Shown piece by piece: positions 7,223 through 13,194 of a DNA stretch of 13,204 nt (the stretch's first letter is position 1; every line of letters starts with the position of its first letter). The stretch comes from Chryseobacterium sp. (GTDB lineage: Bacteria > Bacteroidota > Bacteroidia > Flavobacteriales > Weeksellaceae), in assembly GCA_003852805.1 (NCBI GenBank), contig RDDY01000315.1:1-13204 (forward strand). The letters are read 5' to 3'. The translations under genes and the position numbers were made by a program. Below the pieces are notes generated by a model that did no database searches, was not told the DNA's origin, and was given only the letters and a program-made list of their open reading frames with translations.

Positions 7223-7477
7223 ATGACTCTTATCATCGGTACCGCTGCGGGCATCCTGACATCGATTTCGATGTTGCCGCAACTCATTAAAGTAATGCGA
7301 ACAAAGCAGGTGGCAGACATTTCGCTTTGGACATTGCTCGTTCTGATTATGGGTGTCGGCCTTTGGGCCATTTACGGCATCATCAAAACTGACTGGCCGA
7401 TTATCGCGTCTAATGGTTTTGCTTTTTTAGTTGACACAGTTTTACTCGCATATTATTATAAATATCGACAAGTTTAA
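7223..7477 (+). CDS. SemiSWEET sugar transporter
   Basis: An 84-residue protein with three hydrophobic helices (about residues 3-22, 35-54 and 60-79). It carries the P19-Q20 motif in SMLPQLIKVMRTK of the PQ-loop/MtN3 clan, and an Asn at position 64 in the third helix (ASNGFAFLVDT). SemiSWEETs are half-size SWEET proteins that dimerise to move sugars across the membrane by facilitated diffusion. Length, helix pattern and the loop sequence RTKQVADISLWTLL all fit the family. The gene diverges from the lipoprotein gene with 67 bases between start codons. A strong palindrome begins 10 bases after its stop and may serve as its terminator. The sugar transported cannot be inferred. Confidence 0.9.
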   Translation: MTLIIGTAAGILTSISMLPQLIKVMRTKQVADISLWTLLVLIMGVGLWAIYGIIKTDWPIIASNGFAFLVDTVLLAYYYKYRQV

Positions 7478-7481
7478 GTCA

Positions 7482-7519
7482 TCTTTAACTCTGCCAAAGT
7501 TTTAAACTTTGGCAGAGTT
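7482..7519. repeat. 33-bp palindrome, copy 1 (left of RAYT)
   Basis: At 7487-7519, a perfect inverted repeat has 16-bp arms (left AACTCTGCCAAAGTTT at 7487-7502, right at 7504-7519) around one T. The preceding TCTTT (7482-7486) is shared with copy 3. It is a REP-like element placed between the SemiSWEET stop and the transposase start. The resulting RNA hairpin would be very stable and may also end SemiSWEET transcription. Confidence 0.92.
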
Positions 7520-7572
7520 GCAACCGTCGGTACTAAGAGAAGTTGTAAATTGCTTTAGTACAATATCTGACA

Positions 7573-8177
7573 ATGGACATTACCGCTGACTTTCTCGAAC
7601 CTGGATATTTCTACCATATATATAATCGAGGGATTAATGGCGAACCTATTTTCTCAAGCGACGACAACCGTTATTTCTTTCTGAATAAAATAAAACAGCA
7701 CTTGCTGCCTATTGCCGAGGTTTACGCATACTGCTTGATGCCGAACCATTTCCACATGGTTTTAAAAATCAGAGAACGACCGATCTTCGACAACTCTGCC
7801 AAAGTTTTGAACTTTGGAAAAGTTGCGCCTAACACAGGCCTCCACGCCGAACAGTCGACTGCTAGTAAGCAAATCGCCAAGTTTATCAGCAGTTATACCC
7901 AGGCGTACAACAAACAGCATCAGCGTCATGGCGGACTGCTTGAGCGACCTTTCAAGCGTAAGCGCATCAAAACCGAAGATTATCTCCGGTCAGTAATTAT
8001 ATATGTGCACCGTAATGTGCTGCAGCTTGACGCCAGAATGGAAACTACAAATTTTCATCTTACATGCGTATTATTTCTAAAAATCCGACGCTGTTGCCGA
8101 GAACTGAAATTATTAATCTTTTTGATAATCTAGCCAATTTTAAGCACTGTCATTTATCTGATGTTTCTATAATGTAA
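7573..8177 (+). pseudogene. REP-associated tyrosine transposase (RAYT, Y1_Tnp/IS200-like), 3' end frameshifted
   Basis: This encodes a single-strand-DNA HUH nuclease that in its family nicks and joins REP/BIME hairpins. Residues 8-67 match Y1_Tnp: GYFYHIYNRGINGEPIF, then CLMPNHFHMVLK with the metal-binding HFH at 59-61. A helix with the candidate nucleophile tyrosines Y108 and Y112 (SSYTQAYNKQHQRHGGLL) and the family tail KTEDYLRSVIIYVHRN follow. After HRN (8016) the frame reads nonsense to a stop at 8133. Expected family sequence resumes in other frames: PEWK at 8033-8044, then YKFSSYMRIISKNPTLLPR from 8046 to TAA at 8175-8177. Two frame disruptions are therefore present: roughly 14 bases lost between 8017 and 8033, and one base gained near 8045. 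The HUH and Tyr parts remain in the 186-residue product, so partial activity cannot be excluded. Confidence 0.82.
7792..7824. repeat. 33-bp palindrome, copy 2 (inside the RAYT gene)
   Basis: This is the same element as copies 1 and 3, with an intact left arm AACTCTGCCAAAGTTT (7792-7807) and an imperfect right arm (two changes near its end). It differs from copy 1 at 3 of 33 positions. It is read in frame as eleven codons, NSAKVLNFGKV (residues 74-84), in the variable linker between the HUH motif and the tyrosine helix. Confidence 0.88.
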
Positions 8178-8186
8178 ACGCTCTTT

Positions 8187-8219
8187 AACTCTGCCAAAGT
8201 TTCGAACTTTGGCAGAGTT
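8187..8219. repeat. 33-bp palindrome, copy 3 (right of RAYT)
   Basis: Perfect 15-bp arms (8187-8201 and 8205-8219) surround the loop TCG. The preceding TCTTT (8182-8186) is the same as before copy 1. It differs from copy 1 only in the centre and stands in the same orientation, so the two copies bracket the transposase at 7482-8219. Confidence 0.92.
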
Positions 8220-8262
8220 TTCTACAACCACTTCTCGCATTTTACTGTGTCGAGGAGTTTTC

Positions 8263-8282
8263 AGACTTTAGAGTCTTTTTTC
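8263..8282 (+). terminator. Weak hairpin plus T-run between RAYT and the cupin gene
   Basis: AGACT (8263-8267), a 4-base loop and AGTCT (8272-8276) are followed by T residues to 8281. This is the shape of an intrinsic terminator for transcripts leaving the RAYT region, but the stem is only 5 bp. Confidence 0.3.
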
Positions 8283-8283
8283 G

Positions 8284-8291
8284 TAAATTCG
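8284..8291 (+). promoter_or_regulatory. Candidate -7 box TAAATTCG for the cupin gene
   Basis: TAAATTCG resembles the TAnnTTTG consensus (one mismatch) and lies 19 bases before the cupin ATG, just after the weak terminator. The -33 region (TTTTC, about 8258-8262) is a poor match, so confidence is low. Confidence 0.25.
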
Positions 8292-8310
8292 AGGTTTAAG
8301 AATAAAAATT

Positions 8311-8646
8311 ATGGCTGACGTTGCATCTTTCTTCGAAGATATTGAATACGGCGATCCGAAACCCGCCGTCAAAGTGATGATTAAGAACGACCATGCGAAA
8401 GAGATACGCATTGTTTTCCGCAAAGGACAAGAGATGAAAGAGCACAAAGCGCCCTTCCCGATTGTGGTGCAGGTCTTGCGCGGCGAAATAGATTTCGGCG
8501 TTTTGGGCGAGCGTCATCTGCTGAAAGAGGGTACGGCCATCGCCTTAGAGAGCAGCGTTCCGCATGACTTGATCGCTCACGAAGACAGCATTGTCCGCCT
8601 GAGCCTCAACATCAAAGACAGCGAAGAGCGCGTGAAAAGCGTTTAA
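8311..8646 (+). CDS. Single-domain cupin protein
   Basis: A 111-residue small beta-barrel protein of the RmlC-like cupin fold. Cupin motif 1 is recognisable at about residues 39-59 (KGQEMKEHKAPFPIVVQVLRGE) and motif 2 around 74-90 (GTAIALESSVPHDLIAH). The usual HxH and Glu metal ligands of motif 1 are reduced to a single H45, while H85 remains in motif 2. Metal binding may therefore be lost or altered, which would point to ligand binding rather than oxygenase chemistry. The gene is monocistronic in appearance and its stop overlaps the stop of the opposing flavoprotein gene by 3 bases. No specific role can be given. Confidence 0.8.
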   Translation: MADVASFFEDIEYGDPKPAVKVMIKNDHAKEIRIVFRKGQEMKEHKAPFPIVVQVLRGEIDFGVLGERHLLKEGTAIALESSVPHDLIAHEDSIVRLSLNIKDSEERVKSV

Positions 8647-9854
8647 GTTTTCTCATTCAACGCCTGAGCAATCAGCCAAGCTTCGCTCCAACAGGCTTGG
8701 AAATTGAAGCCGCCCGTCACTGCATCGATGTCGAGCACTTCTCCTGCGATGTAAAAATTGGGCAGCAGCTTGCTTTCCATCGTTTTGAAGTCGATTTCTT
8801 TCAGTTTGACACCGCCGGCGGTTACGAATTCGTCTTTGTTGGTAGATTTACCGCTGACAGTCAGTCTGCGCCGGCAGAGATTTTCAGCAATTGCGCGGAC
8901 TTCTTTTTTCGACAATTGCGACACCTGCTTGTTTGCATCGATCTTACAGACATGCAACAACTGCAGCCAGAAACGGTTGGTCACCTCAAACACTTTTGCC
9001 TGACCGACCGTTTTCTTGGGATGAACTTCTTTGAATTCGACCAAGCGTTCCACCGCATCGTCTGCCGACATCGCGATGAAGTTGACTACGACATCAAATT
9101 TGTAGTTTAAATCGAAAAGTTCTCTCGCCTTCCACGCCGATATTTTCAAAATGGCGGGACCGCTCAGTCCCCAATGGGTAATCAGCATCGGGCCGCTCTC
9201 TTCCGTTTTCAGTTTCGGAATCGATACTTCGGCCATCGGAAAGCTTGTGCCCGGCAACGGATTGATCAGTTCATCTTTGACATTAAAAGTAAACAACGAC
9301 GGCACCGCAGGAACGGTGCTGTGGTCGAGATTCTCCAAAATTTTCACCGATTTTGGTGCGCTGCCGGTGGTGTAAATTAAGTAGTCAGCTTCAAAGTTGC
9401 CGTTGCCTGTTTTTACGGTGTAACGCTCTTCGTGATGGATAATTTCTGAAACCACCGTTTTGGTCAGCACCTCAAAACCTTTATCGGCAACAGCCTTTTG
9501 CAGCGCGTCGGTAATGCTTTGCGATGAATTGCTTTCGGGGAAGACACGGTTGTCGCGCTCTATTTTTAAAGGTACTCCGCGCGCTTCAAACCACGCCATG
9601 GTATCACCGGGCTGAAACTGATGAAAAACACTGCGCAGTTCCTTGTGGCCGCGTGGATAAAACCCGACCAATTCCTGCGGGTCAAAACAGGCCTGAGTCA
9701 CATTGCAACGGCCGCCCCCCGAAATCTTCACTTTCTGCAGCACGTCTTTATTCTGCTCCAGAATCCGAACGCTATATTTTTCCTCATCGAGGTTAGCCGC
9801 CGCGAAGAATCCCGCAGCGCCACCCCCCACGATAACCACCCGTTTTTTTATCAT
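8643..9854 (-). CDS. HI0933/YhiN-family FAD-dependent oxidoreductase
   Basis: A 403-residue flavoprotein. The N-terminal dinucleotide-binding motif G10-G-G12-A-A-G15 (VVIVGGGAAGFFAAANL) binds FAD. The family signature GGGRCN is at residues 46-51 (KISGGGRCNVT), and the C-terminal second FAD contact is in FYIAGEVLDIDAVTGGFNFQACWSEAWL. This matches the HI0933-like/BaiN group (NAD(P)/FAD-dependent oxidoreductases), whose substrates are mostly undefined. It is full length with no disruptions. The gene is convergent with the cupin gene (3-base overlap) and divergent from the thioesterase with 74 bases between the start codons. The ATG at 9854 is fixed by the Rossmann motif starting right after it. 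Confidence 0.92.
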   Translation of the reverse strand: MIKKRVVIVGGGAAGFFAAANLDEEKYSVRILEQNKDVLQKVKISGGGRCNVTQACFDPQELVGFYPRGHKELRSVFHQFQPGDTMAWFEARGVPLKIERDNRVFPESNSSQSITDALQKAVADKGFEVLTKTVVSEIIHHEERYTVKTGNGNFEADYLIYTTGSAPKSVKILENLDHSTVPAVPSLFTFNVKDELINPLPGTSFPMAEVSIPKLKTEESGPMLITHWGLSGPAILKISAWKARELFDLNYKFDVVVNFIAMSADDAVERLVEFKEVHPKKTVGQAKVFEVTNRFWLQLLHVCKIDANKQVSQLSKKEVRAIAENLCRRRLTVSGKSTNKDEFVTAGGVKLKEIDFKTMESKLLPNFYIAGEVLDIDAVTGGFNFQACWSEAWLIAQALNEKT

Positions 9855-9858
9855 TGCG

Positions 9859-9866
9859 CAAAATTA
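9859..9866 (-). promoter_or_regulatory. Candidate -7 box TAATTTTG for the flavoprotein gene
   Basis: TAATTTTG on the minus strand is a full match to TAnnTTTG and ends 4 bases before the ATG at 9854. No TTG is seen at the -33 position. The layout TAnTTTyGCGnAATG is nearly the same as that before the lipoprotein gene at 7155. Confidence 0.35.
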
Positions 9867-9905
9867 CGTTTTCCTGCGGCATGACTGTTGCTGCGCTGCT
9901 TTTCG

Positions 9906-9913
9906 TATTTTTG
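9906..9913 (+). promoter_or_regulatory. Candidate -7 box TATTTTTG for the thioesterase-thiL operon
   Basis: TATTTTTG matches TAnnTTTG fully and ends 15 bases before the thioesterase ATG at 9929. The nearest TTG (9888-9890) is only 15 bases upstream instead of the usual 19-20, so the assignment is tentative. Confidence 0.35.
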
Positions 9914-9928
9914 GTCAAAAATTGAAAC

Positions 9929-10435
9929 ATGTCTGTTTATCACTATAAATTCGACGTCCGTTGGTCCGACATCGACGCCAACCGTCACCTTGCCAATTCT
10001 GCTTATGTGGAATATTGCGCCCAAACTCGAATGGCTTTCATGCACGAAAATAAAATGGGCCTCGCACAGCTTAACCGTTGGGGCATCGGCCCTGTGATTC
10101 TGCACGAGCGCTATTCGTTCTTCAAGGAAATTTATGCAAACCAAGAAGTAATCGTTTCTTTGGAAATAGATGCCAGCTCAGAGGATGCGTCCATCTACAG
10201 ATTTTTGCACAAATTCTACCTGCCCGACGGAACCCACTGCGCAACCGCAGAGGCTACGGGCGTTTGGATCGACATGATGATTCGTAAAACAACCACACCA
10301 CCGGACGATATTTTGGAAGTCATCAACCGGTACAAAAGCGAAAACACACAAATCCTGACGCGTGACGACATCAAAAGCCTGCCGTTCCGTCCGGAGAATG
10401 TTGAGGCTTTTGATATGGAAGCGTTGAGCAAATAA
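9929..10435 (+). CDS. Acyl-CoA thioesterase (4HBT hotdog fold)
   Basis: A 168-residue single hotdog-domain protein of the YbgC/FadM-type 4-hydroxybenzoyl-CoA thioesterase family, expected to hydrolyse acyl-CoA or acyl-ACP thioesters in the cytoplasm. The active-site segment is VRWSDIDANRHLANSAYVEY (residues 10-29), where D14/D16 and the following His-x-x-Asn replace the family's typical R-x-x-D-x-D...GH-x-N pattern. It is followed by the long helix CAQTRMAFMHENKMGL. Strands VILHERYSFFKEI and EATGVWIDMM complete the fold. Length is somewhat above the usual 130-150 residues because of a C-terminal extension. It ends 12 bases before thiL and the two are probably co-transcribed. Confidence 0.87.
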   Translation: MSVYHYKFDVRWSDIDANRHLANSAYVEYCAQTRMAFMHENKMGLAQLNRWGIGPVILHERYSFFKEIYANQEVIVSLEIDASSEDASIYRFLHKFYLPDGTHCATAEATGVWIDMMIRKTTTPPDDILEVINRYKSENTQILTRDDIKSLPFRPENVEAFDMEALSK

Positions 10436-10447
10436 CGGCGAAAAGTT

Positions 10448-11509
10448 ATGTTAGAAGACAAGAAACCGCAGTTAACGCCCGTCAGCGCCTTGGGCGAATT
10501 TGGGTTGATAAAACACTTGACCGAACAGTTTGGCCTTGCGAACGAGACTACCGAAGTGGGCGTGGGCGACGACGGCGCTGTAATCAACCCTGCCGGTAAG
10601 AGAATCATCATCAGTACCGACACCTTGGCCGAAGGTGTGCATTTCAATCTGGGTTACGTTCCACTGAAGCACCTCGGTTACAAAGCGGTCATTGTTAACC
10701 TCAGCGACATCGCTGCCATGAATGCCACGCCGACACAAATTCTGGTCTCGGTGGCGGCATCCAACCGTTTTCCTGTGGAAGCTTTCGAGGAAATTTATGC
10801 AGGAATTGCACTCGCCTGCCGCCGTTACAATGTTGACCTTGTCGGCGGCGATACAACGAGTTCACAAGCAGGTTTGGTTTTGAACATTACGGCTATCGGT
10901 TTGGCAGACGAAGCGGACATAACAAAGCGAAGCGGTGCAAAACCAAACGATCTTCTCGTTGTCAGCGGCGATCTGGGCGGCGCGTACATGGGTTTGCAAA
11001 TCTTGGAACGCGAACATGCGGTTTATCTGGCCAATCCGCAGATGCAGCCGGTAATGGAAGGTTACGATTACGTTTTGGAACGACAACTAAAACCCGAAGC
11101 GCGCACCGACATCAAGAAACTGCTGACCGAGCTGGAAGTACAACCAACATCGATGATCGACATTTCCGATGGACTGGCGTCAGAGATTCTGCACTTGGCA
11201 GATCAGTCAAAAGTCGGTTTCCATCTGTATGAAGAGAAGATTCCGTTAGATCCGCAGACGATAGCTACGGCTGATGAACTCAACTTCAACCCTGTAACGG
11301 CAGCCTTGAACGGTGGCGAGGATTATGAACTTTTGTTCACCATAACGCCGTCGGATTATGAGAAGATTCGCAACCACCCGGACTTTACCGTTATCGGTCA
11401 CGCTACGGAGAGTCCGATCAGTTACATGGTGGCCCGCGGATCGAACGAGCTGATAAAACTGAATGCACAGGGTTGGGATGCTTTGCTGAATAAACCCGAA
11501 GAAGAATAA
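10448..11509 (+). CDS. thiL: Thiamine-monophosphate kinase ThiL
   Basis: This 353-residue enzyme phosphorylates thiamine monophosphate with ATP to make the cofactor thiamine diphosphate, the last step of thiamine synthesis. It belongs to the PurM/AIRS superfamily. Characteristic motifs are GVGDDGAVI (residues 38-46), STDTLAEGVHF (56-66), NLSDIAAMNATP (84-95) and LVGGDTTSS (131-139), where the aspartates bind Mg-ATP. The C-terminal part carries SMIDISDGLASEILHLA and NGGEDYELLFT, both typical of ThiL. It is slightly longer than the E. coli enzyme (about 325). No other thi gene is in the window. It follows the thioesterase by 12 bases and ends at a strong hairpin. No TPP riboswitch is evident upstream of the operon. 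Confidence 0.95.
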   Translation: MLEDKKPQLTPVSALGEFGLIKHLTEQFGLANETTEVGVGDDGAVINPAGKRIIISTDTLAEGVHFNLGYVPLKHLGYKAVIVNLSDIAAMNATPTQILVSVAASNRFPVEAFEEIYAGIALACRRYNVDLVGGDTTSSQAGLVLNITAIGLADEADITKRSGAKPNDLLVVSGDLGGAYMGLQILEREHAVYLANPQMQPVMEGYDYVLERQLKPEARTDIKKLLTELEVQPTSMIDISDGLASEILHLADQSKVGFHLYEEKIPLDPQTIATADELNFNPVTAALNGGEDYELLFTITPSDYEKIRNHPDFTVIGHATESPISYMVARGSNELIKLNAQGWDALLNKPEEE

Positions 11510-11511
11510 CT

Positions 11512-11539
11512 AAAATCGCCGCCGGAAAGTGGCGATTTT
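11512..11539 (+). terminator. Intrinsic terminator after thiL
   Basis: AAAATCGCC (11512-11520), a 10-base loop and GGCGATTTT (11531-11539) form a 9-bp stem with a GC core flanked by A and T runs, 3 bases after the thiL stop. The A/T symmetry would let it act on both strands. Confidence 0.75.
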
Positions 11540-11572
11540 CATTTGCAATTCAACCCGACTTTTTCCGTTATT

Positions 11573-12643
11573 ATGCTGATGGCAGAGAATGAACAGCAAT
11601 TGCAAGGCAGCGGTCCGACAAAAGGTCAGGGCGCGCAGCGCAATGTGCACAACCGTTTTGACCGTTATTCTTACGAACCGGAGGATTGGGAAGTCGATAA
11701 GGAGAAACCGCAGTTCATAGAAGTGTTTCCCAAGACGATTGTCAACCAAGTGAGAAGTCCTGATTTGGCGATGGACTATTCGGCCAATCCGTACCAAGGC
11801 TGCGAGCACGGCTGTGCCTACTGTTTCGCCCGACCCACTCACGAGTATTGGGGGTACAATGCAGGCGTCGACTTTGAGCGGAAAATCATGGTGAAGAAAA
11901 ATGCACCGCAACTGCTTGAGAAATTTCTGCAAAAGAAAAGCTACGAGGTCTCGCCGATTACATTTTCAGGCAACACCGACTGCTACCAGCCGATAGAGCG
12001 CCAACTCAGGATCACCCGACAAATGCTTGAGATCTGCCGCGACTACCGTCAGCCCGTCAACATCATTACCAAGAACGCTCTGATTCTGCGCGATATCGAC
12101 ATCTTGTCCAAAATGGCAGAGCAAAATCTGGTCTGCGTATCGATGAGTATTCCCACACTAAACGAGGAACTGCGCCGACGCATGGAGCCGCGCACCTCCG
12201 GCGCCGCAAAGAAACTGAATGCAATCACCCGGCTCACCGCTGCCGGCATTCCGGTCCATGTGATGATGGCGCCCATCATCCCTGCACTGAACAGCGAAGA
12301 AATTCTGCCCCTATTTGAGCAAATGGCGGCTGCCGGTGCACAGGGAATCGGATATTCTTTGGTAAGGCTGAACCAAAGTGTGGAGCCGGTGTTTGTCCAA
12401 TGGCTGGAAGCGCATTATCCCGACCGTAAAGAAAAGGTTCTGAACCAGATCCGCTCGATGCGCGGCGGCACTTTGGGCGAGCGGCGTTTCTTTGAACGCT
12501 ATAAGGGCGAAGGCAACATTGCAGAGATGATCCATACCAGCGTGAAAGTCGCTAAGCGAAAATTCTTTGCAGACCGTAGTATCCCACCGTTAAATACCGA
12601 ACTATTTACCGGCAGCAGGACGCAGCAGCTGAGGTTGTTTTAA
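11573..12643 (+). CDS. PA0069-family radical SAM protein
   Basis: A 356-residue iron-sulfur enzyme of the radical SAM superfamily. The cluster motif C-x3-C-x2-C is C77, C81 and C84 in YQGCEHGCAYCFARPTHEYW. Downstream, SPITFSGNTDCYQPIER and ITKNALILRDIDIL are typical of the PA0069 group, which is distantly related to spore photoproduct lyase (SplB). The N-terminal GPTKGQGAQRNVHNRFDR is also diagnostic of that group. The reaction of PA0069 proteins is not established to my knowledge, and the SplB relation alone does not show DNA repair activity. I start at ATG 11573, with ATG 11579 an equal alternative; a TTG at 11543 would run into the thiL terminator. It appears to be transcribed alone. Confidence 0.9.
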   Translation: MLMAENEQQLQGSGPTKGQGAQRNVHNRFDRYSYEPEDWEVDKEKPQFIEVFPKTIVNQVRSPDLAMDYSANPYQGCEHGCAYCFARPTHEYWGYNAGVDFERKIMVKKNAPQLLEKFLQKKSYEVSPITFSGNTDCYQPIERQLRITRQMLEICRDYRQPVNIITKNALILRDIDILSKMAEQNLVCVSMSIPTLNEELRRRMEPRTSGAAKKLNAITRLTAAGIPVHVMMAPIIPALNSEEILPLFEQMAAAGAQGIGYSLVRLNQSVEPVFVQWLEAHYPDRKEKVLNQIRSMRGGTLGERRFFERYKGEGNIAEMIHTSVKVAKRKFFADRSIPPLNTELFTGSRTQQLRLF

Positions 12644-12665
12644 AACGAGGTGCCAATTACTTTCG
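12635..12665 (+). promoter_or_regulatory. Promoter for the Phd/YefM-like antitoxin
   Basis: TTG (12635-12637) is followed by 20 bases and then TACTTTCG (12658-12665), close to the TTG-N19/20-TAnnTTTG pattern of Bacteroidota. It overlaps the end of the radical SAM gene. The spacer contains the short palindrome GTTTTAAAAC (12637-12646, starting on the last base of the TTG). Transcription would start near 12670, leaving a leader of about 55 bases. Confidence 0.45.
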
Positions 12666-12693
12666 TTTGCCATCATTTGTAATTCGATAATTG

Positions 12694-12714
12694 TATTTAC
12701 CTCATACGTAAATA
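12694..12714. promoter_or_regulatory. Inverted-repeat operator before the antitoxin gene
   Basis: TATTTAC (12694-12700) and GTAAATA (12708-12714) are a perfect 7-bp inverted repeat with a 7-base centre, ending 9 bases before the antitoxin ATG. Phd/YefM proteins bind such palindromes in their own promoter-leader region, so this is the likely autoregulatory site. Confidence 0.5.
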
Positions 12715-12723
12715 GGTACATAA

Positions 12724-12972
12724 ATGATAGTTGCAAGCGTATCGGATTTTAGAAAGGACATCAAGTCTTATTTAGACAGAGTTGCAAAAAACTTTGAAAT
12801 CTTAATCATTAATCGTGGCAAAGATTCAAGTATTGTCGTAATGTCCTTGGATGAATACAATTCTTTAATGGCAACAAACCATGAATTATATTCCAAGAAA
12901 AACGAGAAACGTCTTGATTCTGCAATTGAGAAATTAGAGCACCAGATTTATTCGCTTGACTCTGGCGAGTGA
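12724..12972 (+). CDS. Phd/YefM-family antitoxin without a visible toxin partner
   Basis: An 82-residue antitoxin. The N-terminal DNA-binding fold of the Phd/YefM family is clear: VASVSDFRKDIKSYLDRV (residues 3-20), then ILIINRGKDSSIVVMSLDEYNSL (about 26-48). The charged helical tail (YSKKNEKRLDSAIEKLEHQI) would wrap a toxin of YoeB, RelE or Doc type. Its stop overlaps an ATG (TGATG at 12970-12974), the arrangement seen in such operons, but that frame gives only ten codons (MSFNCESDYD) before a stop, and no toxin can be read in any frame of the following 230 bases. It is AT-richer than neighbouring housekeeping genes, in line with horizontal transfer. Most likely a solitary antitoxin or a decayed pair. 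Confidence 0.85.
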   Translation: MIVASVSDFRKDIKSYLDRVAKNFEILIINRGKDSSIVVMSLDEYNSLMATNHELYSKKNEKRLDSAIEKLEHQIYSLDSGE

Positions 12973-13067
12973 TGTCTTTCAATTGCGAATCTGACTACGA
13001 TTGAAACGCAGTCTTTCCTAAGCAATATCATCTCCGCACCACTCTCCATCAATTCTCTATGACGATT
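12973..13067. other. Intergenic stretch with no supported gene
   Basis: Between the antitoxin stop and the promoter-bearing inverted repeat I find no gene. Only short frames are open: ten codons from the ATG overlapping the antitoxin stop, and a minus-strand frame reading MESGAEMILLRKDC and ending inside the antitoxin gene. None resembles a toxin or any other known family. Confidence 0.4.
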
Positions 13068-13095
13068 AAATAGCGTACCTTTGCAGACACTATTT
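13068..13095. promoter_or_regulatory. Bacteroidota-type promoter box inside an inverted repeat
   Basis: TACCTTTG (13076-13083), a perfect TAnnTTTG box, lies in the loop of an inverted repeat with arms AAATAGCG (13068-13075) and CACTATTT (13088-13095), 7 of 8 positions pairing. A TTC at 13053-13055, 20 bases upstream of the box, is a partial -33 match. On the minus strand the same hairpin gains a G-U pair and could instead be a weak terminator for a gene entering from the right. Confidence 0.45.
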
Positions 13096-13194
13096 ATGCA
13101 GGCGACGGTTAGCACATATAACACTTCTCAGTTCACCGTTTTAAGTATCAGTTTCGATATTTGGATGGCTGAATTGATGGCGCGCTCCAGATAA
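13096..13194 (+). CDS. Possible 32-residue peptide behind the promoter box
   Basis: ATG at 13096 opens a 33-codon frame ending TAA at 13192-13194, about 12 bases after the -7 box at 13076-13083. The peptide begins MQATVSTYNTSQ and is not recognised. It competes with an opposite-strand frame over the same bases. It may be only the leader of a transcript whose gene lies outside the window. Confidence 0.2.
   Translation: MQATVSTYNTSQFTVLSISFDIWMAELMARSR

Noticed and set aside
7156..7371. Upstream extension of the lipoprotein frame to ATG 7371
   Set aside because: It would read 216 bases antisense through the SemiSWEET gene and bury a clear signal peptide that starts at 7155.
7482..8219. CRISPR-like array from the three repeated palindromes
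   Set aside because: There are only three copies at irregular distances, one within a coding region, with no uniform spacers and no cas genes. They are REP-like palindromes tied to a RAYT.
9855..10447. TPP riboswitch upstream of the thioesterase-thiL operon
   Set aside because: The 74-base gap before the thioesterase and the 12-base gap before thiL show no Thi-box sequence and are too short for the aptamer.
11543..11572. TTG start for the radical SAM gene
   Set aside because: It lies 4 bases after the thiL terminator hairpin and adds residues outside the family's N-terminal motif. ATG 11573 or 11579 is better.
12637..12646. GTTTTAAAAC palindrome at the end of the radical SAM gene as a terminator
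   Set aside because: It has no GC stem and no loop. It is noted only as a possible weak site within the antitoxin promoter spacer.
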